From: Scatomorpha merdavium
GTDB lineage: Bacteria; Bacillota; Clostridia; Oscillospirales; Oscillospiraceae
Assembly (NCBI GenBank): GCA_018711415.1
Contig: DVIJ01000053.1
Span: 1 to 10,086 of the forward strand
DNA: 10,086 nucleotides
Direction of reading: 5' to 3'
In this document: positions 1 through 6,260 of the stretch, in pieces
Position numbering within the stretch: the stretch's first letter is position 1
Layout: each line of letters opens with the position of its first letter
Notes under the pieces: model-generated
The model's database searches: none
What the model saw: only the letters and a program-made list of their open reading frames with translations
Told to the model about the DNA's origin: nothing
Made by a program: the position numbers and the translations under genes

Positions 1-68
1 GGCACCGGGTCCGGCTTCTCCACCAGGACCAGGGGCTTGTGCGTATCTTGGAATTCCCAGCCTATCAT
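1..68 (-). CDS. Second zinc-type alcohol dehydrogenase, N-terminal fragment (cut by window edge)
   Basis: The first 22 codons of a gene that continues beyond the left edge. The readable peptide begins MIGWEFQDTHKPLVLVEK and continues PDPVP. It differs from the start of the neighbouring complete alcohol dehydrogenase (start at 1038) at only three residues (Q7 for V, D8 for K, K11 for E). It is therefore a tandem paralogue of that medium-chain dehydrogenase. The ATG (66-68) is preceded by a good ribosome binding site (GGGAGG on the minus strand, about 7 bases upstream) and lies 22 bases after the stop of the upstream gene, so it is probably the fourth gene of the same operon. Only the N-terminal edge of the GroES-like domain is visible, so whether the catalytic residues are intact is unknown. 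Confidence 0.85.
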   Translation of the reverse strand, partial: MIGWEFQDTHKPLVLVEKPDPV

Positions 69-90
69 GAATAACGCCTCCCTTTCCCGC

Positions 91-1038
91 TCACATTACC
101 GCCACAAGGCGCTTGAGCAATCCGCCCTTGCGAAGCCGCTCAAGACCCGCCGGGATCTCGTCAAAACTTATCTCCTCGATGTTCGGCACCAGCTTCCCGG
201 AGGCTATGAGCTGCAGAAGAGCTTCGATATCCTCATTCGTGCCGCCGGCGCTGCCGATGAGCGTCCGCTTGTTCAGGATGAGGTCGTAGGCGCGGATGGG
301 CGAGCGGGTCTTCATGCCCACGAGCACCACCTTGCCGTACTTCACAACGGAGTTTATGGCCTCTTGCGTGGTGGTCTCGCCGCCGGCGAAATCAACTATG
401 ATCTCGCAGCCGAAGGGAGCGAGCTCCTTCGGCGTCGTAACAGCAGCCTTGGCGCCCAGGGACAGGGCCAGCTGCTGCGCCTCCGGGTTGCGCGTGGCCA
501 CATAGACCTCGCCTCCGGCGAGCACCGCCTCGCGCACCGCCCACTGGCCCAGACCGCCTATGCCCACAAGGCCGATCTTCTGCCCCGGCTTGAGCCCGCC
601 GTTCACCATGACCGCGTGGTACGAGGTCATGCCCGCGTCCGTCGCCGCCGCCGCATAGGTGAAAGGCACCCCGTCCGGGATGTGTATGAGCTTTTCCTCC
701 GGCGCTATCGCCAAATTGGCATAGGCGCCGTCGCGCCCGCGGTAGCTCGGGTTCTGACCGCGGGAGTCCTTCGTCGGGCAGACCGCAACGCGGTCCCCCA
801 CCTTGAAATTCTTTACCTCGGCGCCCGCTTTGACTATGACGCCGGCAAACTCATGCCCCAGATAGGTGTGAGGACGCACCAGCTCCAGCCAGGCCTCGTC
901 GTGCAGTACGCCGACGTCGCTGTGGCAGAGCCCGCAGGCCTTTACCTCTATGACCACCATATCCGGCTCCGGCACCGGGTCCGGCTTCTCCACCAGGACC
1001 AGGGGCTCGTGAGTCTTTACAAATTCCCATCCGATCAT
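91..1038 (-). CDS. Zinc-dependent medium-chain alcohol dehydrogenase (MDR family)
   Basis: A complete 315-residue NAD(P)-dependent alcohol dehydrogenase, predicted to interconvert an alcohol and a ketone or aldehyde in the cytoplasm. The GroES-like catalytic domain carries C38 (in CGLCHSD, 35-41) and H62-E63 (in GHEFAG), the usual catalytic zinc ligands. The third ligand position is Asp (D134 in TDAGMTSYHA) rather than Cys; this variant is known in the family, for example in Rhodococcus ruber ADH-A. The Rossmann motif GIGGLG is at 159-164. The four-Cys structural zinc lobe is absent: residues 87-105 hold only C87, which partly explains a length below the usual 340-350. The start at 1036-1038 follows AGAGAGGT on the minus strand. 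The gene lies 37 bases after the SnoaL-like gene and 22 bases before a near-identical ADH start. Family assignment is firm; substrate and cofactor preference are unknown. Confidence 0.93.
   Translation of the reverse strand: MIGWEFVKTHEPLVLVEKPDPVPEPDMVVIEVKACGLCHSDVGVLHDEAWLELVRPHTYLGHEFAGVIVKAGAEVKNFKVGDRVAVCPTKDSRGQNPSYRGRDGAYANLAIAPEEKLIHIPDGVPFTYAAAATDAGMTSYHAVMVNGGLKPGQKIGLVGIGGLGQWAVREAVLAGGEVYVATRNPEAQQLALSLGAKAAVTTPKELAPFGCEIIVDFAGGETTTQEAINSVVKYGKVVLVGMKTRSPIRAYDLILNKRTLIGSAGGTNEDIEALLQLIASGKLVPNIEEISFDEIPAGLERLRKGGLLKRLVAVM
971..1007. repeat. 37 bp exact direct repeat of bases 1-37 (duplicated ADH 5' region)
   Basis: Bases 971-1007 are identical to bases 1-37, and the similarity runs on to the two start codons (59 of 68 positions match over 971-1038 versus 1-68). 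The repeat lies inside the coding sequence of the two tandem alcohol dehydrogenase genes and encodes residues 11-22. It marks gene duplication and is not a separate element. Confidence 0.9.
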
Positions 1039-1075
1039 GTGCTGACCTCTCTTTCTTTTGAAGCCGTCCGGACCA

Positions 1076-1417
1076 TCACTCCGGCTCTCTGACGAACACC
1101 CTGTATTCGGTGATCTTGCCCTCGGCGTTCGTCCGGCACACGCCTACGCAGGGCAGGACGGTGTCTCCGCGGCGGACGTCGTAAAACACCGCGTTCCCGT
1201 AGGCTGCGCCCAGGAACTTCACTTCCCAGGTCCCCGGCGCCTCGAACACTGCGGCCATGGCCTTGCGGTAGGCCTCCTGCCCCTCAACGATGAAGGGTGG
1301 CCGGCCCAGGTCCTGCCCGCCCCTGTCGTCAAAGACGAACTCGTCCGCAAACAGGCCGCACAGTGCGTCCAGGTCCTTGTTTCCGAGATATTCGCAATAC
1401 TTTTTCAAAGGATTCAT
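1076..1417 (-). CDS. Small SnoaL/NTF2-like fold protein
   Basis: A 113-residue protein resembling the SnoaL-like/ketosteroid-isomerase-like NTF2 superfamily. It opens with a helix of the type 'YCEYLGNKDLDALCGLFAD' (residues 7-25), followed by the strand EFVFDDR. Further helical and beta-strand stretches end in ITEYRVFVREPE, as expected for the cone-shaped alpha+beta barrel. Members include isomerases, dehydratases (the bile acid 7-alpha-dehydratase BaiE is one) and cyclases, so an isomerase or dehydratase role is plausible but unproven. The start is placed at 1415-1417 because AAGGAGTGCAACATG gives a strong ribosome binding site; an in-frame ATG 30 bases upstream lies inside the SDR gene and lacks one. 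The gene begins 13 bases after the SDR stop, and its binding site directly abuts that stop, so the two are probably translationally coupled. Confidence 0.82.
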   Translation of the reverse strand: MNPLKKYCEYLGNKDLDALCGLFADEFVFDDRGGQDLGRPPFIVEGQEAYRKAMAAVFEAPGTWEVKFLGAAYGNAVFYDVRRGDTVLPCVGVCRTNAEGKITEYRVFVREPE

Positions 1418-1430
1418 GTTGCACTCCTTT

Positions 1431-2198
1431 TTAGAGATACATGGCATAGCCGCCGTTTGGCGATATGCACTGCCCCGTCAAATATTTCGAGTTCACGATG
1501 TAGGCTAGGCAGTCTGAGATGTCCTTCGGCTCACCCAAAAAGCCCAGCGGCACCGCCTGACGGACCGCGTCCGTGCGCTCCTTGGGTTGGTCGCGCATCA
1601 TGTCTGTGACGCAGAGCCCAGGCGCTATCGTATTCGCGCGTATGTTATAGGGCGCGTTCTCCCGCGCGATGACGCGCATGAAGGCAATGAGCCCGGCCTT
1701 GGCCACAGAATAGTCCGCCTGCAACCTCATGCACATGTGCGCCGCCACAGAGGAGATGCAGACGATGCAGCCGCTGCGATAGGGCTGCATGTGCGGCAGC
1801 ACGCAGTGCGTCAGGTGCATGGAGCCCAACAGCTCAATGCTGATAAGCCTGGTGTACTCCCCATCCGGACTGTGCTCGTGGAAGAGCTTGCCCGTCATAA
1901 TGCCCGCATTGTTCACCAGCACGCCCACCTGGTCCCCAAAGGCCCTGCAGCCCGTCTCGACTATCCTTTGGCAGTCCTCGTAGCTGGCCACGTCCGCTTG
2001 GACCGTTACAGCACCCACGTCAAATTCTTCGCGCACGCGCTTCGCCAGGGCGGCGGCCTTCCCGGCGCTTTTGTCCGTCACATAGTTGATGACCACGTCA
2101 TAGCCCTCGCTCGCCAGTTCCAGAACCATGGCCTCTCCGAGCCCCCTGGCTCCGCCCGTAACTATGGCGCAACCGGGCAGCTTGCGAGTTTCTATCAT
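1431..2198 (-). CDS. Short-chain dehydrogenase/reductase (classical SDR, FabG-like)
   Basis: A 255-residue classical SDR that should reduce a ketone or oxidise a secondary alcohol with NAD(P)(H). The cofactor motif TGGARGLG is at 14-21 and NNAG at 96-99. The catalytic Ser is S150 (CISS), followed by Y163 and K167 in YSVAK. Ungapped alignment with E. coli FabG over the Asn-to-Ser interval puts Glu (E122 in IELLG) where the catalytic-tetrad Asn normally sits, which is unusual. The C-terminus ends in a typical TGQCISPNGGYAMYL segment. The ATG at 2196-2198 is preferred, with AGGTGG upstream; an in-frame GTG 18 bases further upstream has a poor binding site. It is the first gene of the minus-strand operon SDR, SnoaL-like, ADH, ADH and is divergent from the PucR-type regulator. 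The BaiA-like SDRs of bile acid pathways are of this general class, but the substrate here is unknown. Confidence 0.92.
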   Translation of the reverse strand: MIETRKLPGCAIVTGGARGLGEAMVLELASEGYDVVINYVTDKSAGKAAALAKRVREEFDVGAVTVQADVASYEDCQRIVETGCRAFGDQVGVLVNNAGIMTGKLFHEHSPDGEYTRLISIELLGSMHLTHCVLPHMQPYRSGCIVCISSVAAHMCMRLQADYSVAKAGLIAFMRVIARENAPYNIRANTIAPGLCVTDMMRDQPKERTDAVRQAVPLGFLGEPKDISDCLAYIVNSKYLTGQCISPNGGYAMYL

Positions 2199-2276
2199 TT
2201 TTCCCACCTTTCCCACTCCCGCCCTGCGAGACGGAGGCGCTTTTTCTTAGCTCTCAGCGCGGCTCTGCCGCATTGT

Positions 2277-2296
2277 TATGTTAGTAACTTAACATA
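2277..2296. promoter_or_regulatory. Candidate operator: perfect inverted repeat between divergent genes
   Basis: A perfect 7 bp inverted repeat, TATGTTA-N6-TAACATA, in the spacer between the SDR operon and the regulator gene. Twenty bases with dyad symmetry in an AT-rich island is typical of a dimeric transcription factor site. The sequence TGTTAGTA from its left half recurs at 4112-4119, between the -35 and -10 of the ene-reductase promoter. The likely ligand is the adjacent PucR-family protein (inference). Confidence 0.5.
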
Positions 2297-2314
2297 TTCC
2301 CCCCACCGCCTGCT

Positions 2315-2347
2315 ATTGTACAAACGGCAAAAGATAAGAGGGGTCAA
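2315..2347 (-). promoter_or_regulatory. Possible promoter for the SDR operon (weak)
   Basis: On the minus strand a -10-like TACAAT occupies 2315-2320, and a -35-like TTGACC lies at 2342-2347. The 21-base spacing is too long for a standard vegetative promoter, so activity would depend on an activator or on another -35. Transcription from this -10 would start near 2307 and place the 2277-2296 inverted repeat just downstream of the start. Confidence 0.25.
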
Positions 2348-2363
2348 TATTGCAAAAATACAG

Positions 2364-2392
2364 TTGCGCCGAAGCATGAAAAATGAGATAAT
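2364..2392 (+). promoter_or_regulatory. Candidate promoter for the PucR-type regulator
   Basis: TTGCGC (2364-2369), 17 bases, then GATAAT (2387-2392). The -10 matches the consensus at five of six positions and the spacing is ideal; the -35 is weak. It would give a leader of about 70 bases before the ATG at 2468. Confidence 0.4.
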
Positions 2393-2420
2393 AAAGTTTA
2401 AAGTGTCTTTAATAGGAGGC

Positions 2421-2435
2421 AATTTGCCCCAAATT
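2421..2435. promoter_or_regulatory. Small inverted repeat in the regulator leader
   Basis: AATTTG-CCC-CAAATT is a perfect 6 bp inverted repeat, with a further copy of CAAATT at 2451-2456, between the candidate promoter and the ribosome binding site (GGAGG, 2458-2462). It could be an autoregulatory operator or a weak leader hairpin. No function can be assigned. Confidence 0.3.
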
Positions 2436-2467
2436 CCCCCAAAAATAGCTCAAATTCGGAGGAAGCC

Positions 2468-4024
2468 ATGCCAGCACTGCTAGACCTTATGAAAGCGGTC
2501 GGGAAAGAACCCGTCGCCTACAGAATTCACGCCGACGCCCTGGACTATACCTATACGAGCTTCATCCGGCCCGGGCAGCTGCCGCAGGCCGGGGTGCTGT
2601 ATATATGCTCGGACGGCATTCCCGCAGCCTGCGTGTCCTTCTCGTCCTGCGGGCTCATCGTCCTGGGTGAAAACACGCCGCAGCAGTCCCTGGAGGAGCT
2701 CAGCTGCGAATATTGCCTTCTGCCTGAGTGCGACGCGGTGGAGCTGCTCTGCCGGCTCCAGGAGGCGATCATCTACGGGCAGAGCAAAAACCGGGTCCGG
2801 GAGCTTGCTCGGCGCCTTGTCGTGCAGAAGCCCGGCCTGGGGATAGTGGTGCGCAGGATATGCGAGATAATACAAAACCCCATCGCCGTATACGATTCCT
2901 CATATAATCTCCTGGCCATGGAGAGCATGGGCATGCCTGTTGAGAACAAGGTCTGGAACCTTGCCAAGACCAAGGGGAGCTTTCCGCCCGAGATCGTCGA
3001 GGAGTTCCGCGCCACGATAGGCGACAGGGATATCTCCCGCACGCCCTATCTCTGCACGACTCACGCCTGGACGGATACGCACTGCCTGGTCATGCAGCTG
3101 GTGTCGGACTCCGGCGTGCTGCTGGGCAGCATCGCGGTTTACGAGTCGTTCAGAGCCTTCAGATATGACGACGTCAGCCTTATAGAAGAGGTCTCGCGGC
3201 TGCTGGCGGCATATCTCGCAGAGCGGAGCCCGGACAGCAGCGCCAAGCAGCGCTGTTCAGAGCTTCTCGAAAAGCTGCTGAACGGGTCCGGCGCAGAGCC
3301 CGCGGAGCTGGACAGGCTCATTAAATGCGGCGCTTGGGTGGAGCGCTCGTTCTACCGTCTGGGCTACATCCGCCTCTCAGGAGACCCGACGAAGCAGAGG
3401 CAGTGCGAATACTTCCGCCGGGTGCTGTCCGGGGCCTCGGAGGGCATCATAGGCGTCACCCGCAACAGAGATATCGTGCTGGTCATCTGCGCGGATGAGA
3501 TGCAGCAGATGCACTCGCTCGTGGATGCTCTGCGCCCGCTGCTGGATAAGCACGGGCTCAGTATGTCCCTGAGCGGCTGCTTTCTCAATCTCCGTGACGT
3601 CCGGCGGATGTACCGGTTCGCGCTGGAGGCATTCGACACGGGCGAAAAGGTGCTCGGAAAGCAGACTGTCTATTTTGTGCAGGACGTCGCATTCTACAGC
3701 GCCGTTGACGGGCTAAGCTGTGAACAGGTCAGAAAGCTTTGCGAGGCGACGCCGTATTCGGTCATACAGGCCTACGACAGAGAACAGCAGACTAACTATT
3801 GTGAGACCCTGGTCGCATATTGCATGAACATGTTCCACACCGCGCAGACCGCCAACGAGCTCTTCATACACAAGAACTCGCTGCTCTACAGGCTTGGCCG
3901 CGTTGGGACCCTGTTCGGCCTGGACCTGAACGACTTTCACGATGTGTTCGAGTTCTACCGGGGATACAAGCTCTCCGTCTACCTCGAGCACCTGGAAAAG
4001 GAGCGCGGCGAGGCCCTGGACTGA
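2468..4024 (+). CDS. PucR-family transcriptional regulator
   Basis: A 518-residue cytoplasmic DNA-binding regulator. The C-terminal segment (about 445-508) has the PucR helix-turn-helix signature, LFIHKNSLLYRL (465-476) followed by a GLDL and acidic stretch. Residues about 125-250 look like a GAF-type sensory domain (PIAVYDSSYNLLA, then GSIAVYESFRAF near the end), joined by a region typical of CdaR/PucR proteins (about 290-410). The N-terminal 115 residues are not recognised beyond a possible ligand-binding role. The start is supported by GGAGGAAGCC directly before the ATG. It sits between the divergent SDR operon and the downstream ene-reductase, so it most likely controls both in response to the pathway substrate. 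PucR proteins often act as ligand-responsive activators, but sign and ligand cannot be read here. Confidence 0.9.
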   Translation: MPALLDLMKAVGKEPVAYRIHADALDYTYTSFIRPGQLPQAGVLYICSDGIPAACVSFSSCGLIVLGENTPQQSLEELSCEYCLLPECDAVELLCRLQEAIIYGQSKNRVRELARRLVVQKPGLGIVVRRICEIIQNPIAVYDSSYNLLAMESMGMPVENKVWNLAKTKGSFPPEIVEEFRATIGDRDISRTPYLCTTHAWTDTHCLVMQLVSDSGVLLGSIAVYESFRAFRYDDVSLIEEVSRLLAAYLAERSPDSSAKQRCSELLEKLLNGSGAEPAELDRLIKCGAWVERSFYRLGYIRLSGDPTKQRQCEYFRRVLSGASEGIIGVTRNRDIVLVICADEMQQMHSLVDALRPLLDKHGLSMSLSGCFLNLRDVRRMYRFALEAFDTGEKVLGKQTVYFVQDVAFYSAVDGLSCEQVRKLCEATPYSVIQAYDREQQTNYCETLVAYCMNMFHTAQTANELFIHKNSLLYRLGRVGTLFGLDLNDFHDVFEFYRGYKLSVYLEHLEKERGEALD

Positions 4025-4102
4025 ACCTTTTAGGCCCGATATTAGTGCAAACACAAAAAGCCGCGGCCGTTTTATCGTGCCGAAAACACAATAGTCTTTT
4101 TC

Positions 4103-4131
4103 TTGACACACTGTTAGTATTATGGCATAAG
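4103..4131 (+). promoter_or_regulatory. Promoter of the ene-reductase gene
   Basis: A perfect -35 TTGACA (4103-4108), a 17-base spacer and a -10-like CATAAG (4126-4131, four of six). The spacer contains TGTTAGTA (4112-4119), matching one half of the inverted repeat at 2277-2296. Over 18 aligned bases (2279-2296 versus 4112-4129) 13 match, including the terminal CATA. A regulator bound here would contact the promoter between -35 and -10. Confidence 0.6.
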
Positions 4132-4154
4132 CTCTCAGCCAATCCGGCGCCCGC

Positions 4155-4169
4155 TCGCAGCCGCTGCGA
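4155..4169 (+). promoter_or_regulatory. Short perfect hairpin in the ene-reductase leader
   Basis: TCGCAG-CCG-CTGCGA, a 6 bp stem with a 3-base loop, lies about 25 bases after the promoter and some 30 bases before the ribosome binding site. It lacks a U-tract, so it is not a terminator. It could stabilise the transcript or be an operator, or be chance in GC-rich DNA. Confidence 0.25.
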
Positions 4170-4207
4170 AGGCTCGTCCCGGGCCGCCTAGAAACAAGGA
4201 GTGCAAC

Positions 4208-6172
4208 ATGCCTTCACTATTTGAAGAATACAGCGTATCAAAGAACCTGACCCTCAAAAACCGCCTGGCCATGCTGCCTATGGGCAACGCCTGCATGAAC
4301 CCCGACGGCTCTATCTCGGACAGGCAGATAGACTTTTATGAGGAACGCGCTAAGGGCGGCTTCGGCCTGCTCTTTCCCACGGCCTGCGTGGTGAACACGG
4401 ACTTTGAGGACAACCCGCCCCCCTGTGTGCTCAAAAACTACCCCCAGAGCGTGCGCATCGGCCTTCTGGCGGACAGGATGCACATGTACGGCACAAAGCT
4501 GTGCGTACAGCTCTCCATGGGCCTGGGCCGTGTGTCCTCCGGCTCTCCGATCATCCCGCCCCACGCGCCGAGCAAGTCCCGCTCGTACTGGTTCCCTGAC
4601 CTGGAGACCATCCCCTTCACGACTGATGAGATCTACAAGCTCATCCGCGACTTCGGCATCGCCGCGCGCTTTGCCAAGGCTGCAGGAGCGGACGCCGTCG
4701 AGCTGCACGCCTACGGCGGCTACATGATAGACCAGTTCCTTAGCCCGGACTGGAACCAGCGTGACGACGAGTTTGGCGGCACCTTCGACAAGCGCCTGCA
4801 CATCGTCAGTGAGCTGCGTGATCAGGTCGTCAAAAACTGCGGCGCGGACTTCCCCATGCTCATCAAGATGACGCCGGATTACAGATGGAAAACCGGCGGT
4901 CGCACCCTTGAAGAGGGCATCCGCCTGGCCAAGGAATTCGACAAGATGGGCTTTGCCATGATCCACCTCGAGATGGGTACCTATGAGAACTGGTACTACT
5001 CCGTGCCGACCATCTACCAGGAGGAAGGCTACAACCTCTATATGGCCCGCGCCCTGAAGGAAGCCGGCATCAAGACCCCGCTCATCTCCGGCGGCAAACT
5101 GCACCGCCCGGACTTTGCGCGCAAGGTCATAGAGGAAGGAGTCCTGGATATCGTCGGGCTCGGTCACCAGTGTTTCGCGGACCCGGAGTGGCCGAACAAG
5201 GTCCAGGACGGCCGCGAAGACGAGATCATCCCCTGCATTGGCTGCAACGAGTGCATCAAGGCCGGCACAACGAAGAAAAACACCCGCTGCGCGGTCAATC
5301 CCTTCGCGGTCGAGGAGCGGCGCTTCGCGCTCAGCCCCGCGCGGAAGGCTATGGACGTGCTGGTGGTCGGCGGCGGCCCCGGCGGTATAGAGGCGGCGCT
5401 CATCGCCAAGCAGCGCGGCTTTAATGTCGAACTCTGGGAGAAGTCGGACAAGCTCGGCGGCATTTTCCGGGCCGCAGGTGTCCCCGCCTTCAAGCACGAG
5501 ATCCCCTGGTATATAGAGTCCGTCACGCGCCGGCTGGAGCGCAGCGGCGTCAAGATAGTCTACAACAAGCGGGCCGACGCCGAGAGCATCATCGAGCGCG
5601 CGCCCGACGCGGTCATAATGGCCTACGGCGCGGAGCCGATCGTCCCCCCCGTCGAGGGCGCGGCCGGGAACGCCATGGTCCAGCCCGCCACGAAGGTGCT
5701 GCTGGAGGGTACCGATGCGCAGAGGGTGGTCATCCTCGGCGCCGGCGACGTCGGCTGCGAGACCGCTATGCATCTGGTCGACCTCGGCAAGGAGGTCACG
5801 GTGGTCGAGATGGGAGACAAGCCGCTTGCAAATTCCACGACGGCGCTGAACCAGCACCTGGCGCTCCGCGACCTGTTTGAGACCTATTCCGACAGGATAA
5901 GCGGCCACTACAGCTCCAAGCTGGTGCGGGCCGGAGAGGGCAGCGTGACCGTTGAGCACGCAGACGGCAGCCGCGTGGAGATAGACTGCGACCTGCTGGT
6001 GCTGGCCGTGGGCTTCAAGCCCGACCGCAGCCTGGCCAAGGCGGTCGCCGGCAAGGTCGGCAAGGTCATCTGCATAGGCAACACGCTCAAGCAGGGCATG
6101 GTCATAGATGCAGTTCACGGTGGCTTTCACGCCGCCCGTCTGCTGGAGGACCTGCGCGACATCCTCTGCTGA
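4208..6172 (+). CDS. Fe-S flavin ene-reductase (2,4-dienoyl-CoA reductase/BaiCD-type, NADH:flavin oxidoreductase)
   Basis: A 654-residue multidomain reductase, full length for the FadH/BaiCD/enoate reductase class, predicted to reduce a C=C bond conjugated to a carbonyl using NAD(P)H. Residues 1-340 form the FMN-binding Old Yellow Enzyme TIM barrel; Y172 in HAYGGYMIDQFLSP corresponds to the proton-donating Tyr of FadH. A 4Fe-4S motif follows, with C343, C346, C349 and C361 (C-x2-C-x2-C-x11-C). The FAD-binding Rossmann motif VVGGGPGG is at 386-393, and a second dinucleotide motif, VVILGAGDVG, at 507-516 should bind NAD(P). The start follows AAGGAGTGCAAC. It has its own promoter 183 bases after the regulator gene and ends before a strong terminator, so it is monocistronic or a readthrough product of the regulator transcript. 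Possible substrates are unsaturated steroid, bile acid, isoflavone or cinnamate-type compounds; the sequence does not choose between them. Confidence 0.93.
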   Translation: MPSLFEEYSVSKNLTLKNRLAMLPMGNACMNPDGSISDRQIDFYEERAKGGFGLLFPTACVVNTDFEDNPPPCVLKNYPQSVRIGLLADRMHMYGTKLCVQLSMGLGRVSSGSPIIPPHAPSKSRSYWFPDLETIPFTTDEIYKLIRDFGIAARFAKAAGADAVELHAYGGYMIDQFLSPDWNQRDDEFGGTFDKRLHIVSELRDQVVKNCGADFPMLIKMTPDYRWKTGGRTLEEGIRLAKEFDKMGFAMIHLEMGTYENWYYSVPTIYQEEGYNLYMARALKEAGIKTPLISGGKLHRPDFARKVIEEGVLDIVGLGHQCFADPEWPNKVQDGREDEIIPCIGCNECIKAGTTKKNTRCAVNPFAVEERRFALSPARKAMDVLVVGGGPGGIEAALIAKQRGFNVELWEKSDKLGGIFRAAGVPAFKHEIPWYIESVTRRLERSGVKIVYNKRADAESIIERAPDAVIMAYGAEPIVPPVEGAAGNAMVQPATKVLLEGTDAQRVVILGAGDVGCETAMHLVDLGKEVTVVEMGDKPLANSTTALNQHLALRDLFETYSDRISGHYSSKLVRAGEGSVTVEHADGSRVEIDCDLLVLAVGFKPDRSLAKAVAGKVGKVICIGNTLKQGMVIDAVHGGFHAARLLEDLRDILC

Positions 6173-6190
6173 ACCGCGAACAACAAAACG

Positions 6191-6222
6191 GCCCCGGGAG
6201 GCGAATGCCTCCCGGGGCTTTT
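6191..6222. terminator. Strong bidirectional intrinsic terminator
   Basis: A 12 bp perfect stem (GCCCCGGGAGGC at 6191-6202 with its complement at 6207-6218) closes on the loop GAAT and is followed by TTTT. On the other strand the stem is followed by CGTTTTG, so it can also serve the convergent gene that ends at 6261. It sits 18 bases after the ene-reductase stop. Confidence 0.93.
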
Positions 6223-6260
6223 CATGTGTTCAGATGTTCAGCCGGCTCCGCGGCGCGGGC

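Noticed and set aside
37..1092. A 351-codon plus-strand open frame opposite the alcohol dehydrogenase
   Set aside because: It is antisense to a gene with clear zinc and Rossmann motifs, shows an Arg/His/Leu-rich composition and has no ribosome binding site.
2375..2482. A 35-codon upstream open frame (starting ATGAAAAATGAG) overlapping the regulator start
   Set aside because: It has no ribosome binding site, and its ATG lies upstream of the candidate -10 (2387-2392), so it would not be on the transcript.
1587..2483. A plus-strand open frame opposite the SDR that extends into the regulator start
   Set aside because: It mirrors the SDR coding sequence and runs through the promoter region, with no recognisable domain.
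4056..4073. Possible terminator after the regulator gene (AAAAGCCGCGGCCGTTTT)
   Set aside because: The GCCGCGGC core is a self-complementary octamer leaving no proper loop, and the flanking A and T runs pair only with a bulge. Too weak to call.
4238..6130. A 630-codon open frame on the minus strand opposite the ene-reductase
   Set aside because: It lies fully antisense to a well-supported gene. Its translation is rich in Val, Asp, Leu, Ala and His with no family motifs, as expected for the mirror of GC-rich coding DNA.
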